Shown one piece after another: positions 16,749 to 25,220 of a DNA stretch of 64,000 bases. The DNA is from Flavobacteriaceae bacterium (lineage in GTDB: Bacteria > Bacteroidota > Bacteroidia > Flavobacteriales > Weeksellaceae). The notes below the pieces were generated by a model. That model saw nothing but the letters and a program-made list of their open reading frames with translations. It ran no database searches and was not told where the DNA came from. The stretch's first letter is position 1. Each line of letters begins with the position of its first letter. The DNA lies in the NCBI GenBank assembly GCA_030538275.1, contig JAUNUH010000004.1:124001-188000 (forward strand), given 5' to 3'. The position numbers and the translations under genes are program-made.

Positions 16749-18875
16749 ATGAAAGTTAACTATTATTTATTCATTCTAATTATTATGAGTACAACACAAG
16801 CACAAACTTGGCCGAATTTACAGGCACCCGATGCCGAAAAGAAAATCTTTGTTCGCGACATACACAATGATCGTGTAGAAGACCCGTATTATTGGATGAA
16901 TGCCTACTTCAAAAAAACAGCAGATAGCACGCAAATTATTGATTATCTAAATGCTGAGAATAAATATACTGAGCTCATGATGAAAGATACAGAGCAATTT
17001 CAGCAGCAATTATTTGAAGAAATGAAGGCGAGAATTAAAGAAAAAGATGAAAGTGTGCCCGTGTTCAAAAACGGATATTATTATTATACCCGAACAGAAG
17101 AAGGTGAGCAGTATTTCAAATATTGCAGAAAAAAAGGCAGCTTAGATGCAGCCGAAGAAGTTCTGCTCGATGTGGATGAAATGGCCAAGGGTAACTCCTA
17201 CTATGCTGCAAGAGGATTCAATATCAGTCCAGATAATAATTTACTTTTATTTGCGGTCGATAATGTTTCGCGCAGACAATACAAGCTATATATTAAAAAT
17301 TTGACTACTGGAAAAATTACAGATTTACAAATCTCAAATGCCTCGGGTTCAACGGCTTGGGCTAATGATAATAAAACCTTTTTCTATACACAAAACAATC
17401 CTTCTACACTTTTGAGCGAAAATATTAAAAGACATGTATTAGGAACTGATGCACAAAAAGATGCAATCGTTTATCACGAAAAAGACAATACCAATTATAT
17501 CTATGTTTCTAAATCAAAAAATGAACAGTATATTTTAATATCTTCTTCTGCCACAACAAGTTCAGAAGAGCGATATCTGGATGCCAATCAACCCATGGGC
17601 GAATTCAAAGTTTTTCAACCTAGGATGAAAGATGTTCTATACTCTGTGGTGCCCCTTGAAGACAGATTTTTGATTTTAACCAATCATAATGCTCTGAATT
17701 TTAAATTAATGGAAACTCCAATCCATTCTACGGGAATTCATAATTGGAAAGAAGTAATTCCACACAGAAACGACGTTTTGATTGAAGACGTAGAAGAATT
17801 TAACAGATATTTGGTAATTACCGAGAGATTTGATGGACTGAACCGAATAATCATTAAAAACCGAGAAACAGGTCAAGAAAAATTACTTCAATTTGATGAG
17901 CCTGCTTATATGGTTTATCCCACTGGAAACGCAGAGTATTACACTGATAATCTGCGTTTTGTATATAATTCTATGTTAACTCCTTCTTCTATTTTTGAAG
18001 AAAATATGCAGACTGGTACGCGAAATTTATTGAAACAACAAGAAGTACTGGGCGGATTTGATAAAAATTTATATACAGCTGAAAGAATTTTTGCCACTGC
18101 AGCAGATGGAACACGAATTCCTATTTCGCTAGTCTATAAAAAAGGCATTACCAAAAATGCCAAAAATCCTTTATTGCTTTATGGCTACGGCTCCTATGGA
18201 AATTCTATGGAAGCTACCTTTTCTACCACACGCCTGTCGCTGCTCAATCGCGGATTTATCTTTGCGATTGCACATATTCGCGGGGGCGAAGAAATGGGAC
18301 GCAAATGGTACGAAGACGGTAAAATGATGAAAAAAATGAACACTTTTACCGATTTTATTGACTGTGCCGAATTTCTAATCGAACAAAAATATACTTCCAA
18401 GAAACATTTATACGCTCAAGGTGGTTCTGCAGGCGGTTTATTAATGGGTGCGGTCGTCAATTTGAATCCATCACTTTGGAATGGTGTCATCTCACAAGTT
18501 CCTTTTGTAGATGTGGTAAACACCATGCTCGACGAAACTATTCCGTTGACTACCAACGAATATGATGAATGGGGAAATCCCAACGAAAAAGAAGCGTATT
18601 ATTACATGAAATCCTATTCACCCTATGAGAATATTGCTGCCGTTGAATATCCAAACATGCTGATTACAACAGGTTTACATGACTCTCAAGTACAATATTT
18701 TGAGCCTGCAAAATGGGTAGCTAAATTAAGAGATGAAAACACGGGAAAAAATGTGATTTTATTCAAAACAGAGATGGAATACGGACATGGAGGAGCAAGT
18801 GGTAGATTCGATTATTTAAAAGAAATTGCCTTGGAATATGCATTTTTGTTTAAGCTTGAAAATATAAAAAAATAA
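16749..18875 (+). CDS. S9 family prolyl oligopeptidase (oligopeptidase B-like), exported
   Basis: A 708-residue serine peptidase that cleaves short peptides. An N-terminal signal-like stretch ends TTQAQ at about 19, suggesting a periplasmic protein. It has an N-terminal beta-propeller (about 60-420) and a C-terminal alpha/beta hydrolase with the triad Ser560 (GGSAGG), Asp645 (GLHDSQV) and His680 (YGHGG). The stretch IRGGEEMGRKWYEDGKM places it near PtrB. It is the first gene after a complete TTG/TAnnTTTG promoter. Confidence 0.92.
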   Translation: MKVNYYLFILIIMSTTQAQTWPNLQAPDAEKKIFVRDIHNDRVEDPYYWMNAYFKKTADSTQIIDYLNAENKYTELMMKDTEQFQQQLFEEMKARIKEKDESVPVFKNGYYYYTRTEEGEQYFKYCRKKGSLDAAEEVLLDVDEMAKGNSYYAARGFNISPDNNLLLFAVDNVSRRQYKLYIKNLTTGKITDLQISNASGSTAWANDNKTFFYTQNNPSTLLSENIKRHVLGTDAQKDAIVYHEKDNTNYIYVSKSKNEQYILISSSATTSSEERYLDANQPMGEFKVFQPRMKDVLYSVVPLEDRFLILTNHNALNFKLMETPIHSTGIHNWKEVIPHRNDVLIEDVEEFNRYLVITERFDGLNRIIIKNRETGQEKLLQFDEPAYMVYPTGNAEYYTDNLRFVYNSMLTPSSIFEENMQTGTRNLLKQQEVLGGFDKNLYTAERIFATAADGTRIPISLVYKKGITKNAKNPLLLYGYGSYGNSMEATFSTTRLSLLNRGFIFAIAHIRGGEEMGRKWYEDGKMMKKMNTFTDFIDCAEFLIEQKYTSKKHLYAQGGSAGGLLMGAVVNLNPSLWNGVISQVPFVDVVNTMLDETIPLTTNEYDEWGNPNEKEAYYYMKSYSPYENIAAVEYPNMLITTGLHDSQVQYFEPAKWVAKLRDENTGKNVILFKTEMEYGHGGASGRFDYLKEIALEYAFLFKLENIKK

Positions 18876-18892
18876 CATCATTTCGGAAAAAT

Positions 18893-19945
18893 ATGTTCAT
18901 GACCGAAAATGAAATTCGGAATGCTTTGAATCGCCTTGAAAGTAAATTATCGACTTTGGAAATCGAAAATTTAGCCATTTCAGACTATAATAAATCTTAT
19001 TTGAAGCAATATCAGTCCAATTTTAATTTTTACTCTGGTTATTACTTTCAATTACTTTCGAAATTATTACAAAACACTGAATTTCAATACGATAAAACCT
19101 TTATTGACTATGGAGGAGGATGTGGAATTCTCTCCTATTTGGCTTGTGAATTAGGCATTCAGCAGGTAATTTATAACGATTTATTTGCCCAATCAGTAAA
19201 AGATGCTCAGGTAATTTCGAAATATTTAAATTATTCAATTTCTAATTTTGTTGAAGGTGATATTCAAGATTTGATTCTCTTTTTGAACAAAAACAACATT
19301 CAGCCAGATTATATATGTTCCTTTGATGTGTTGGAACATATTTACAACCTGAAGGATTGGTTTACAAAACTCAGAGAGCTAAAAGGAGATTGGAAATTGG
19401 TTTTTATTACCAGTGCAAACGCTGCAAATCCGATAATCAACAGAAAATTAAAAAAACTACATCATATTACGGAATATCAGGGATTTGAAAAATCCAAAGC
19501 TTGGAAAGAAATCGATACAGCAGATTCTTATTTAGAAGTAAGAAAAAAAATAATTTCAGAAAATTTTTCCCAATTTAATCAAAAAGAATTAATTCAACTG
19601 GCTCATGCAACTCGCGGTTTGCGTATAGACGATATATTAAAACAAATTGAAATTTATATAGAAACAGGAAAATTTCATTACAAAAATCCGCATTCTACCA
19701 ATACTTGTGATCCCTTTACCGGAAATTGGAACGAACATCTAATCGACCTGAATAGGCTGAGCAAAGTAATTACACAAAACGGTTTCAAATTTCAATTGCA
19801 TCATACACAATGGTCGATGTCTCACCATCGAGTTATCAATTTTTTTAAAGGATTGTTAAATAAAATCATTCAATTTCTTCCTTCACATTTTTCACAACTC
19901 TCACCCATGTATATGATTGAAGTTCAGAACATTAGAGATATTTAA
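18893..19945 (+). CDS. SAM-dependent methyltransferase, class I
   Basis: A 350-residue protein with a Rossmann methyltransferase core: motif I is DYGGGCGILSYLACELG followed by the acidic-end NDLF, and SFDVLEHIYNLKDW is the motif IV region. The C-terminal 150 residues do not resemble anything I recognise. The substrate is unknown. An ATG two codons further in (18899) is an equally good start. It follows the S9 peptidase by 17 bp and may be cotranscribed. Confidence 0.75.
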   Translation: MFMTENEIRNALNRLESKLSTLEIENLAISDYNKSYLKQYQSNFNFYSGYYFQLLSKLLQNTEFQYDKTFIDYGGGCGILSYLACELGIQQVIYNDLFAQSVKDAQVISKYLNYSISNFVEGDIQDLILFLNKNNIQPDYICSFDVLEHIYNLKDWFTKLRELKGDWKLVFITSANAANPIINRKLKKLHHITEYQGFEKSKAWKEIDTADSYLEVRKKIISENFSQFNQKELIQLAHATRGLRIDDILKQIEIYIETGKFHYKNPHSTNTCDPFTGNWNEHLIDLNRLSKVITQNGFKFQLHHTQWSMSHHRVINFFKGLLNKIIQFLPSHFSQLSPMYMIEVQNIRDI

Positions 19946-19946
19946 C

Positions 19947-19963
19947 ATTTCATGGCATGAAAT
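19947..19963. repeat. Short perfect inverted repeat
   Basis: ATTTCATG and CATGAAAT face each other around a single G, just after the methyltransferase stop. It could be an operator-like site for the following gene or chance in AT-rich DNA. Confidence 0.3.
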
Positions 19964-20002
19964 ATGAAATTTAGCAAACTGTAATTTGAAAATTTTAAAA
20001 TC

Positions 20003-20650
20003 ATGAAAAATATGAAATACGGATTTACGATGTTGATGTTGAGCGCAGGTATTTTAATTTTCGCACAAGAAAACAAAGCAGATGCTCAAAGAGTTCAAGA
20101 AAAACCAATAGAGAAAAAAGTACGGTTAAAAAATGAATTACCACAAGAACGAACCGGAATTATTGTAATACAGGGAGATGACCGCACAGCCAAAACCAAG
20201 GCTACAAAATGGAAAAAAAATAAAGCCAAAAATAATCATGGTCAAAAGGTTTCCAAAGTGGCACGAAAGCACAAAGGATATGGAGTTTCTGAAGTTGCCA
20301 AACAAAATCATGGTCAGCAAAAAGACTCAAAGGCAAAACAATTGAAAGATGTAAAAAAATCTCAACGTAAATTGAGCAAAGCAGACCAAATGGCACAGCA
20401 AAAAACCAATAAAGATGTTTTCGCTGCAAAAGAATTTAGCATGCTCGACAAGCAATACAAGGACAACAAAGATTGGGTGCAGCTCAAGTCTAATTTAATG
20501 AAAAATTCACAACAAAATCAATCCTTGAAATTGATAAAGAATTTAAAATCTCGAATTTCCATGGATTTTACTTTTGGAAAAATAAATAAAGAAGACTATA
20601 ACAAGCTTCAAAAAGAACTTGAATTGGCCGAACTACGGGTAAAAAGATAA
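20003..20650 (+). CDS. Exported, very basic protein of unknown function
   Basis: A 215-residue protein I do not recognise. A signal peptide runs to about residue 22 (hydrophobic core, cleavage near IFAQE). The mature part is extremely rich in Lys, Gln and Asn, with imperfect repeats NNHGQKVSKVARKHKGYG and SEVAKQNHGQQ at about 75-110, followed by a Lys-rich stretch and a predicted helical C-terminus (about 135-215). Such charge suggests binding to nucleic acid or polyanionic envelope polymers, which is only inference. It is followed by a terminator, so it is probably a monocistron. Confidence 0.75.
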   Translation: MKNMKYGFTMLMLSAGILIFAQENKADAQRVQEKPIEKKVRLKNELPQERTGIIVIQGDDRTAKTKATKWKKNKAKNNHGQKVSKVARKHKGYGVSEVAKQNHGQQKDSKAKQLKDVKKSQRKLSKADQMAQQKTNKDVFAAKEFSMLDKQYKDNKDWVQLKSNLMKNSQQNQSLKLIKNLKSRISMDFTFGKINKEDYNKLQKELELAELRVKR

Positions 20651-20712
20651 AATATCTTCAAAAAAAATTAATTTCAGCCTTGGATTGCATTTCCAAGGTG
20701 ATGGTTAAAAGT

Positions 20713-20747
20713 AAAATACCTTTTGTACTGCAGAAGGTATTTTTTTT
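20713..20747. terminator. Terminator between the basic exported protein and lipB
   Basis: AAAATACCTT and AAGGTATTTT form a 10-bp stem around an 11-nt loop, followed by further Ts on the plus strand. The genes converge here, so it may act in both directions. Confidence 0.75.
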
Positions 20748-20839
20748 GTATCGAATGGAATGAGATGATTTTTCATGAAATTTTTCTATTTGACTCATTT
20801 TCCTGAATTGGTAAAAATTCCAATTAGAAATAATAATAT

Positions 20840-21595
20840 TTAGACTAAATCAGTATCAAGTTCTGCTTCAAAAACCTCTGCAAAATACTTTAAAAAATAC
20901 GTATGTACCTCTTTCATAGAAACTTCCCTATCCAATTCTCTTTGCAAAGATGTAACAGCCTTATCTGTGATTCCGCAGGGAATAATATATTCAAAATAAC
21001 GTAAATTTGAATTAACATTCAATGCCAAACCGTGCATTGTAATCCATCGCGAAGCCTTGACACCAAGCGCGCAAATTTTTCTAGCCCAGGGTTTTCCTGT
21101 ATCCAGCCATACACCAGTTTCTCCTTTACTTCGCTCACCTTTTAGACCATAATTTGCTATGGTTCTGATGATTACTTCTTCTAGACTACGCATATACCAA
21201 TTGATATCTTCTTTGAAGTTGGCCAAATCCAGTACGGGATAGGCCACCAATTGACCAGGACCATGATAGGTGATATCTCCTCCACGATTGGTTCTGACAA
21301 AGGTCGCTTGTATTTCTTGTAATTTTTGTGAATTGGCCAGCATATTTTCCTCATGTCCACTTTTGCCCAGCGTATATACATGTGGATGCTCTACCAACAA
21401 CAAATAATTGGGTGTGAGTAATTGATTATACGTTGCGTGGTTTTCGGTGGAAACTGCTTGTAGTTTTTCAAGTTTTCGTTTTTCCATTTTTATTTGGGCG
21501 ATAGACTCGAGCAATTTTTCTTGTTGCGCCCAAATTTGTCTATAATCTTGGTTTTTACCCAAGTTCGAAACTTTGATAATTTTGTTTTGCTTCAT
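20840..21595 (-). CDS. lipB: Octanoyltransferase
   Basis: Transfers octanoyl groups from acyl carrier protein to lipoyl domains, the first step in lipoate synthesis. The 251 residues hold RGGDITYHGPGQLVAYP (104-120), the conserved Lys180 in LGVKASRWITMHGLALN and the acyl-accepting Cys207 in IIPCGIT. About 40 extra residues rich in charged helix sit near the N-terminus (20-60), as seen in flavobacterial LipB. It is monocistronic: a terminator-like hairpin lies upstream at 21622-21650. Confidence 0.94.
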   Translation of the reverse strand: MKQNKIIKVSNLGKNQDYRQIWAQQEKLLESIAQIKMEKRKLEKLQAVSTENHATYNQLLTPNYLLLVEHPHVYTLGKSGHEENMLANSQKLQEIQATFVRTNRGGDITYHGPGQLVAYPVLDLANFKEDINWYMRSLEEVIIRTIANYGLKGERSKGETGVWLDTGKPWARKICALGVKASRWITMHGLALNVNSNLRYFEYIIPCGITDKAVTSLQRELDREVSMKEVHTYFLKYFAEVFEAELDTDLV

Positions 21596-21621
21596 ATTTT
21601 TGAATCAAATCATACAGTATA

Positions 21622-21650
21622 AAATTAGAAAATTCCCGACAAAGCGGGAA
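21622..21650 (-). terminator. Terminator after the possible 24-aa peptide gene
   Basis: On the minus strand a TTCCCG/CGGGAA stem with a six-base loop is followed by TTTTCTAATTTT. It begins 24 bp after the stop of the small frame at 21674 and separates it from lipB. Confidence 0.65.
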
Positions 21651-21673
21651 CTTCTATACAATTTTAAGGGTTA

Positions 21674-21748
21674 CTATTCTAATACGAAAAGCTTTAATTG
21701 CGTTAAAAATAAAAGTGCAAAAAGTAAAAATAAAGCAATAAATTTCAT
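21674..21748 (-). CDS. Possible 24-residue hydrophobic membrane peptide
   Basis: The frame encodes MKFIALFLLFALLF and ten further residues ending in VLE: one transmembrane helix. By itself such a frame could be chance. Support comes from context: a near-perfect TTG-N20-TATCTTTA promoter 18 bp upstream (21766-21796) and a hairpin terminator just downstream. Peptides of this size and character include type I toxins and small regulators of membrane proteins; nothing tells which, and no antitoxin RNA can be named. It sits beside a structured repeat element (21846-21970). Confidence 0.4.
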   Translation of the reverse strand: MKFIALFLLFALLFLTQLKLFVLE

Positions 21749-21765
21749 AAAAGTCCTATTTGGAA

Positions 21766-21796
21766 TAAAGATAAAGTTATTATTTAAATAAACCAA
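21766..21796 (-). promoter_or_regulatory. Promoter for the possible 24-aa peptide
   Basis: On the minus strand TTG (21796-21794), 20 bp and TATCTTTA (21773-21766) match the TTG/TAnnTTTG promoter with one mismatch in the last base. The ATG follows 17 bp later. Confidence 0.5.
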
Positions 21797-21845
21797 ATGG
21801 ATTGAAACTTTTTTGGAAATAAAGGTTTAACACGGAATCCATAGT

Positions 21846-21970
21846 CCTGATTGCAGCGGCATCATGCGAACGAATATACTTTTACAAAATACGGATTACA
21901 AGAGCGGTAGCTCCTTGTAAACCGATATTTTGTAAGTATATTAGGAGCAGGATACAGCGTAAAGCAGGAA
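21846..21970 (+). repeat. Structured intergenic element, copy 1
   Basis: GATTGCAGCGGCATC (21849-21863) and GATACAGCGTAAAGCAGG (21951-21968) flank a long imperfect palindrome. Its arms are ATATACTTTTACAAAATA (from 21874) and TATTTTGTAAGTATAT (to 21941), with an inner TTACAAG/CTTGTAA pair. The same layout occurs at 45460-45595 and 55296-55426. The element lies between a DinB gene and the small peptide, antisense to both. I recall similar segments between genes of other flavobacteria but know no function. Confidence 0.65.
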
Positions 21971-21987
21971 AAAACTTCTAAAAATTT

Positions 21988-22488
21988 TTAAAAACTTTGT
22001 TCGTCTGCCGATGGGCCATAACTTCCTGGAACCTTCAAATCATTTAGGCGATAATACACGCCCAACTGCGCTCTATGGTGCGTTAATTGATTGAGTGCGT
22101 GTCGTATAGCGCCATACTTGTTCCAATCTGCAAGAATATGATCTCCCATGGCCATTTGCCAGCGATCTTGCTCCAACACCTGCTCGGTTGTGTTTTGGAG
22201 GGCTTCTTCACTTTTTTGAATGAGCTCATTGGCTTTGGATTGAAAATCTGCAGCGGTAGAAATAGCAGAAGGTACATAATCCCCGGCTTCAAAATCAAGT
22301 TTTTCTGAATTGAGCATAAAATCTGGCCAGCCAAGAATTTCGATGACATGATTTGCGAGTTCTTGCATATTCATAGATTTTTCGTGAGGTCGATAATCGA
22401 TTTTATCGTCAGGAAAATTGGCAAAAAACCTTTTTGTTATAGCAGCTTCGTCTTTAAATTCTTGTAATAATGTGTTTTTAATATTCAT
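21988..22488 (-). CDS. DinB family protein
   Basis: A 166-residue four-helix-bundle protein of the DinB/YfiT group, probably metal-binding. His residues that may bind a metal are in MQELANHVIEILGW (His47 region) and NQLTHHRAQLGVYYR near the C-terminus, where the third ligand of the family usually lies. Many members transfer thiols such as bacillithiol, but the role here is unknown. It is a separate transcript, with the structured repeat element after its stop. Confidence 0.85.
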   Translation of the reverse strand: MNIKNTLLQEFKDEAAITKRFFANFPDDKIDYRPHEKSMNMQELANHVIEILGWPDFMLNSEKLDFEAGDYVPSAISTAADFQSKANELIQKSEEALQNTTEQVLEQDRWQMAMGDHILADWNKYGAIRHALNQLTHHRAQLGVYYRLNDLKVPGSYGPSADEQSF

Positions 22489-22634
22489 ATTTGATAAAAT
22501 TTAATGGTTTAAAAATACGTAATAATAAATGAAATATTCCATTAAAATTACATTATAAAATGTGAATTAAAGAATCCATAACACAAATTTAACTTCTACT
22601 TTTCAAATGAATTCTAAAAGCGAAATTACTTTAT

Positions 22635-22642
22635 TATCTTTG
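22635..22642 (+). promoter_or_regulatory. -7 box inside the upstream extension of the HAD-like gene
   Basis: TATCTTTG is a perfect TAnnTTTG match 18 bp before the ATG at 22661 and downstream of an alternative ATG at 22607. It favours the shorter protein. Confidence 0.5.
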
Positions 22643-22660
22643 TTAAAAACAAAATGGATT

Positions 22661-23107
22661 ATGGAAGCGAAAAATTCTGATAAGTTATTGAAAGAGAGCA
22701 TTGTTGATGGGCAGCACGTAAGTCCTGTTCTGCCACAGAATGTGAAAAATTATTTAATTGACATCGATGGGACTGTTTGTGACGACATACCCAACGAGGA
22801 GCCCGAGCGTATGTTGACGGCTGCGGTATATCCCGATGCGCTCGAAATGTGTAATAAATGGTATGATGAAGGTCATATTATTACCTTTTTCACTTCTAGA
22901 ACAGAGGCGCACCGTGATTATACCGAGAAATGGTTGAAGAAACAAGGATTCAAATATCATGGAATTTTATTTGGCAAACCTCGTGGAGGAAATTATCATT
23001 GGATTGATAATCACATGGTAAAGGCGACTCAATATAATGGAAAATTTACCGAAATGGTAGAAAAAGAAGTGAAAATAGAGGTTTTTGATGATGGGCGACA
23101 TGACTAA
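22661..23107 (+). CDS. HAD-superfamily phosphatase-like protein
   Basis: A 148-residue protein with HAD motif I YLIDIDGTVCDD, motif II TFFTSRTEAH and an acidic end region WIDNHM/FDDGRHD. The lack of a large cap domain suggests a macromolecular or phosphosugar substrate; some flavobacterial copies carry the label phosphoheptose isomerase, which I do not think is right. The in-frame ATG at 22607 lies upstream of the promoter box and was rejected. A terminator follows. Confidence 0.8.
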   Translation: MEAKNSDKLLKESIVDGQHVSPVLPQNVKNYLIDIDGTVCDDIPNEEPERMLTAAVYPDALEMCNKWYDEGHIITFFTSRTEAHRDYTEKWLKKQGFKYHGILFGKPRGGNYHWIDNHMVKATQYNGKFTEMVEKEVKIEVFDDGRHD

Positions 23108-23130
23108 TTACACCAAGAATAAACTTTTTA

Positions 23131-23172
23131 ATTGCCTTGTAAATTCCGAAATTTGCAAGGCAATTTTTTTTT
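23131..23172 (+). terminator. Terminator after the HAD-like gene
   Basis: AATTGCCTTG and CAAGGCAATT pair perfectly over 10 bp and are followed by about ten Ts. The next gene starts only 4 bp after the T tract. Confidence 0.9.
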
Positions 23173-23175
23173 GAA

Positions 23176-23694
23176 ATGGAAGCATTGATGTATCCCGTTG
23201 GTAGATTTGAAAATCCGGGTGAATATTCACGAGAGAAAGCAGATGAAATGATACGCAGAATTGAAAAAATATCGCCATTCTTTGCGCAAAACGCCCTTGA
23301 ACTGAGCAGCGAACAATTACGAAAATCTTATAGGCCAGGAGGTTGGAATGCGATTCAAGTGATTCATCATGTTGCTGATAGTCACATGAATGCGTTTATT
23401 CGCTTCAAATTGGCACTCACAGAACATGAGCCTATTATTAAGCCATTTAATGAAAAAAAGTGGTGTGATTTAACAGATGCACGCGAAGGCGGAATTTCAT
23501 CATCCTTACAAATTCTATCTGGACTACATTATCGTTGGGTTTTGTTGTTGAAAGGAATGACAGAAAAGGATTTTGGACGTAGTGTATTTCATCCAGAAGA
23601 AAATCAGATTCAATCATTATTTTTTCTTTTGGCTTATTATGCCTGGCACGGCGATCATCATTTAGGGCATTTGAAATTAATTAAAAATCAGTAA
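23176..23694 (+). CDS. DinB/YfiT-type metal-dependent protein
   Basis: A 172-residue DinB-fold protein of the YfiT/BstA type, resembling bacillithiol S-transferases and putative metal hydrolases. The three metal His are visible: one in VIHHVADSHMNAF and two in YAWHGDHHLGHL. The N-terminal YPVGRFENPGEYS is typical for the subgroup. An ATG four codons in (23188) is an alternative start and would leave more room after the terminator that ends at 23172. It is the second DinB-fold gene within 1.2 kb, but the sequences are not close. Confidence 0.88.
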   Translation: MEALMYPVGRFENPGEYSREKADEMIRRIEKISPFFAQNALELSSEQLRKSYRPGGWNAIQVIHHVADSHMNAFIRFKLALTEHEPIIKPFNEKKWCDLTDAREGGISSSLQILSGLHYRWVLLLKGMTEKDFGRSVFHPEENQIQSLFFLLAYYAWHGDHHLGHLKLIKNQ

Positions 23695-23710
23695 AATTTG
23701 ATTTTGAAGC

Positions 23711-24412
23711 TCATTCTTCGAAATTTCCGAAAAATTCTGGCTCAAAAATAGAATTATCTGCCATTTCTACATGGAAATCGCCACTCTGCAAACGTCGTAG
23801 TGCAGTAAGATATGCGCCACTGTCTAATGCCAATCCGAAATCATGCGCTAAAGAGCGTATGTAGGTTCCTTTGCTGCATTTAACTTGGAAATGCACGACT
23901 GGGAATTCGATTTGAATGATTTTGAAATAGTGGATAAAAACAGGTCGTGGTTGAATTTCTACCTCTACACCTGCTCGAGCGAGTTGATACAGTTTTTTGC
24001 CATCTTTTTTGACGGCAGAATGAATTGGAGGTAATTGTTGAATAGGGCCTTCGAATTTCTGGGCAGTTTCCAAAATCATTTCTTCTGTGATATGATTAAT
24101 GGGAAAGAAGGCATTTTCTGGTTGTTCTGTATCATAGCTTTCTGTAGTAGCGCCGAGTTTGAGCGTGCCAGAATACAGCTTGTCCTCGGTCATAAATTCA
24201 TTGATTTTTTTGGTGAAATTGCCTACACAAATGACGAGAACCCCTGTGGCTTTTGGATCCAAAGTACCCGCATGTCCCACCTTGAACTTCTTGATTTTGA
24301 AGGTTTTTCTGATATTCCAGCGAATTTTGTTGACTACATCAAAGGAGGTCCAATCGAGAGGTTTATCAATGATAAAAACTTTTCCTTCTTTTAATTCATC
24401 CAATGAAAACAT
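23711..24412 (-). CDS. truB: tRNA pseudouridine-55 synthase
   Basis: Makes pseudouridine 55 in the T loop of tRNA. The catalytic Asp is Asp52 in GHAGTLDPKATGVL; the KPLDWTSFDVVNKIR segment near the N-terminus is typical. I start it at 24412 (MFSLDELKEG), giving 233 residues, since the ATG at 24433 gives seven extra residues absent from relatives and a longer overlap with uppP. It is last in the ftsX-DUF3098-uppP-truB operon and still shares bases with the end of uppP. Confidence 0.93.
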   Translation of the reverse strand: MFSLDELKEGKVFIIDKPLDWTSFDVVNKIRWNIRKTFKIKKFKVGHAGTLDPKATGVLVICVGNFTKKINEFMTEDKLYSGTLKLGATTESYDTEQPENAFFPINHITEEMILETAQKFEGPIQQLPPIHSAVKKDGKKLYQLARAGVEVEIQPRPVFIHYFKIIQIEFPVVHFQVKCSKGTYIRSLAHDFGLALDSGAYLTALRRLQSGDFHVEMADNSIFEPEFFGNFEE

Positions 24413-24422
24413 GAAGTGAAAT

Positions 24423-25220
24423 TTATCCAGCAAAAAACAATGAATATATAATAGCGAGTAAGCCTACAATCATACAATAGATAGAAAAGTAGGTTAGTTT
24501 GGCTTTTTTTACTAATGAAATCATCCATTTACATGCTATTATTCCTGCTACAAACGCAGCGATAAATCCTGCCAAAAGTGCAGATTCATTTCCGAATTCC
24601 AAAGTTCCACCTGCGTCAATAAATTTTTTGGCAATAGCACCAAAAATCAATGGAATTACCATTAAAAATGAAAATCGGGCTGCTTTGGCACGGTCATCAC
24701 CCAATAATACTGAAGTTGAAATCGTGGCACCAGAGCGAGAAATTCCAGGCAAAATTGCAATAGCTTGTGAGATTCCAATAATTAGGGCATCTTTGAAGCT
24801 TACATCTTTGTCGGTATGTTTGGCCTTATCTGCAAAATAGAGTAAAATGGCTGTGATAATCAGCATACAACCTACGAGAAGAATCTGTCCGTCGAAAAGT
24901 TTTTCGAGCCAATCTTCTAGAAAATAGCCTACCAACGCGGCTGGAATCATAGAAAGAATAATTTTACCGGCAAACATGGTTTCTTCATTCTTTTTGAACT
25001 GAAACAATCCTTTAAAAATCTGAACAATGTCTTTGAAGTAAACCACAACTGTACTCAAAGCGGTAGCAAAATGCAGGACAATTGTCATCATCATGCTTTC
25101 CTCTTGATTAGCCCCGAGTATAGTTTCAGCAATTTCTATATGTCCACTCGATGATACGGGTAAAAATTCTGTTAATCCTTGAACAATCCCGATTAAAATG
25201 GCATCAATAATTTCTTTCAT
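24423..25220 (-). CDS. uppP: Undecaprenyl-diphosphatase
   Basis: Integral membrane phosphatase (265 residues) that recycles undecaprenyl pyrophosphate for wall and lipopolysaccharide synthesis. Signature motifs are EFLPVSSSGH near the N-terminus and LPGISRSGATIS in the second half. Several transmembrane helices are evident. The start overlaps the DUF3098 stop by 4 bp. Two DUF368 genes of the undecaprenyl-phosphate translocase family lie 5 kb downstream in this window. Confidence 0.95.
   Translation of the reverse strand: MKEIIDAILIGIVQGLTEFLPVSSSGHIEIAETILGANQEESMMMTIVLHFATALSTVVVYFKDIVQIFKGLFQFKKNEETMFAGKIILSMIPAALVGYFLEDWLEKLFDGQILLVGCMLIITAILLYFADKAKHTDKDVSFKDALIIGISQAIAILPGISRSGATISTSVLLGDDRAKAARFSFLMVIPLIFGAIAKKFIDAGGTLEFGNESALLAGFIAAFVAGIIACKWMISLVKKAKLTYFSIYCMIVGLLAIIYSLFFAG

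Noticed and set aside
21573..21791. 72-codon plus-strand frame beside lipB
   Set aside because: It is antisense to the better supported small peptide unit and is rich in Lys, Asn and Phe as expected from AT-rich DNA.
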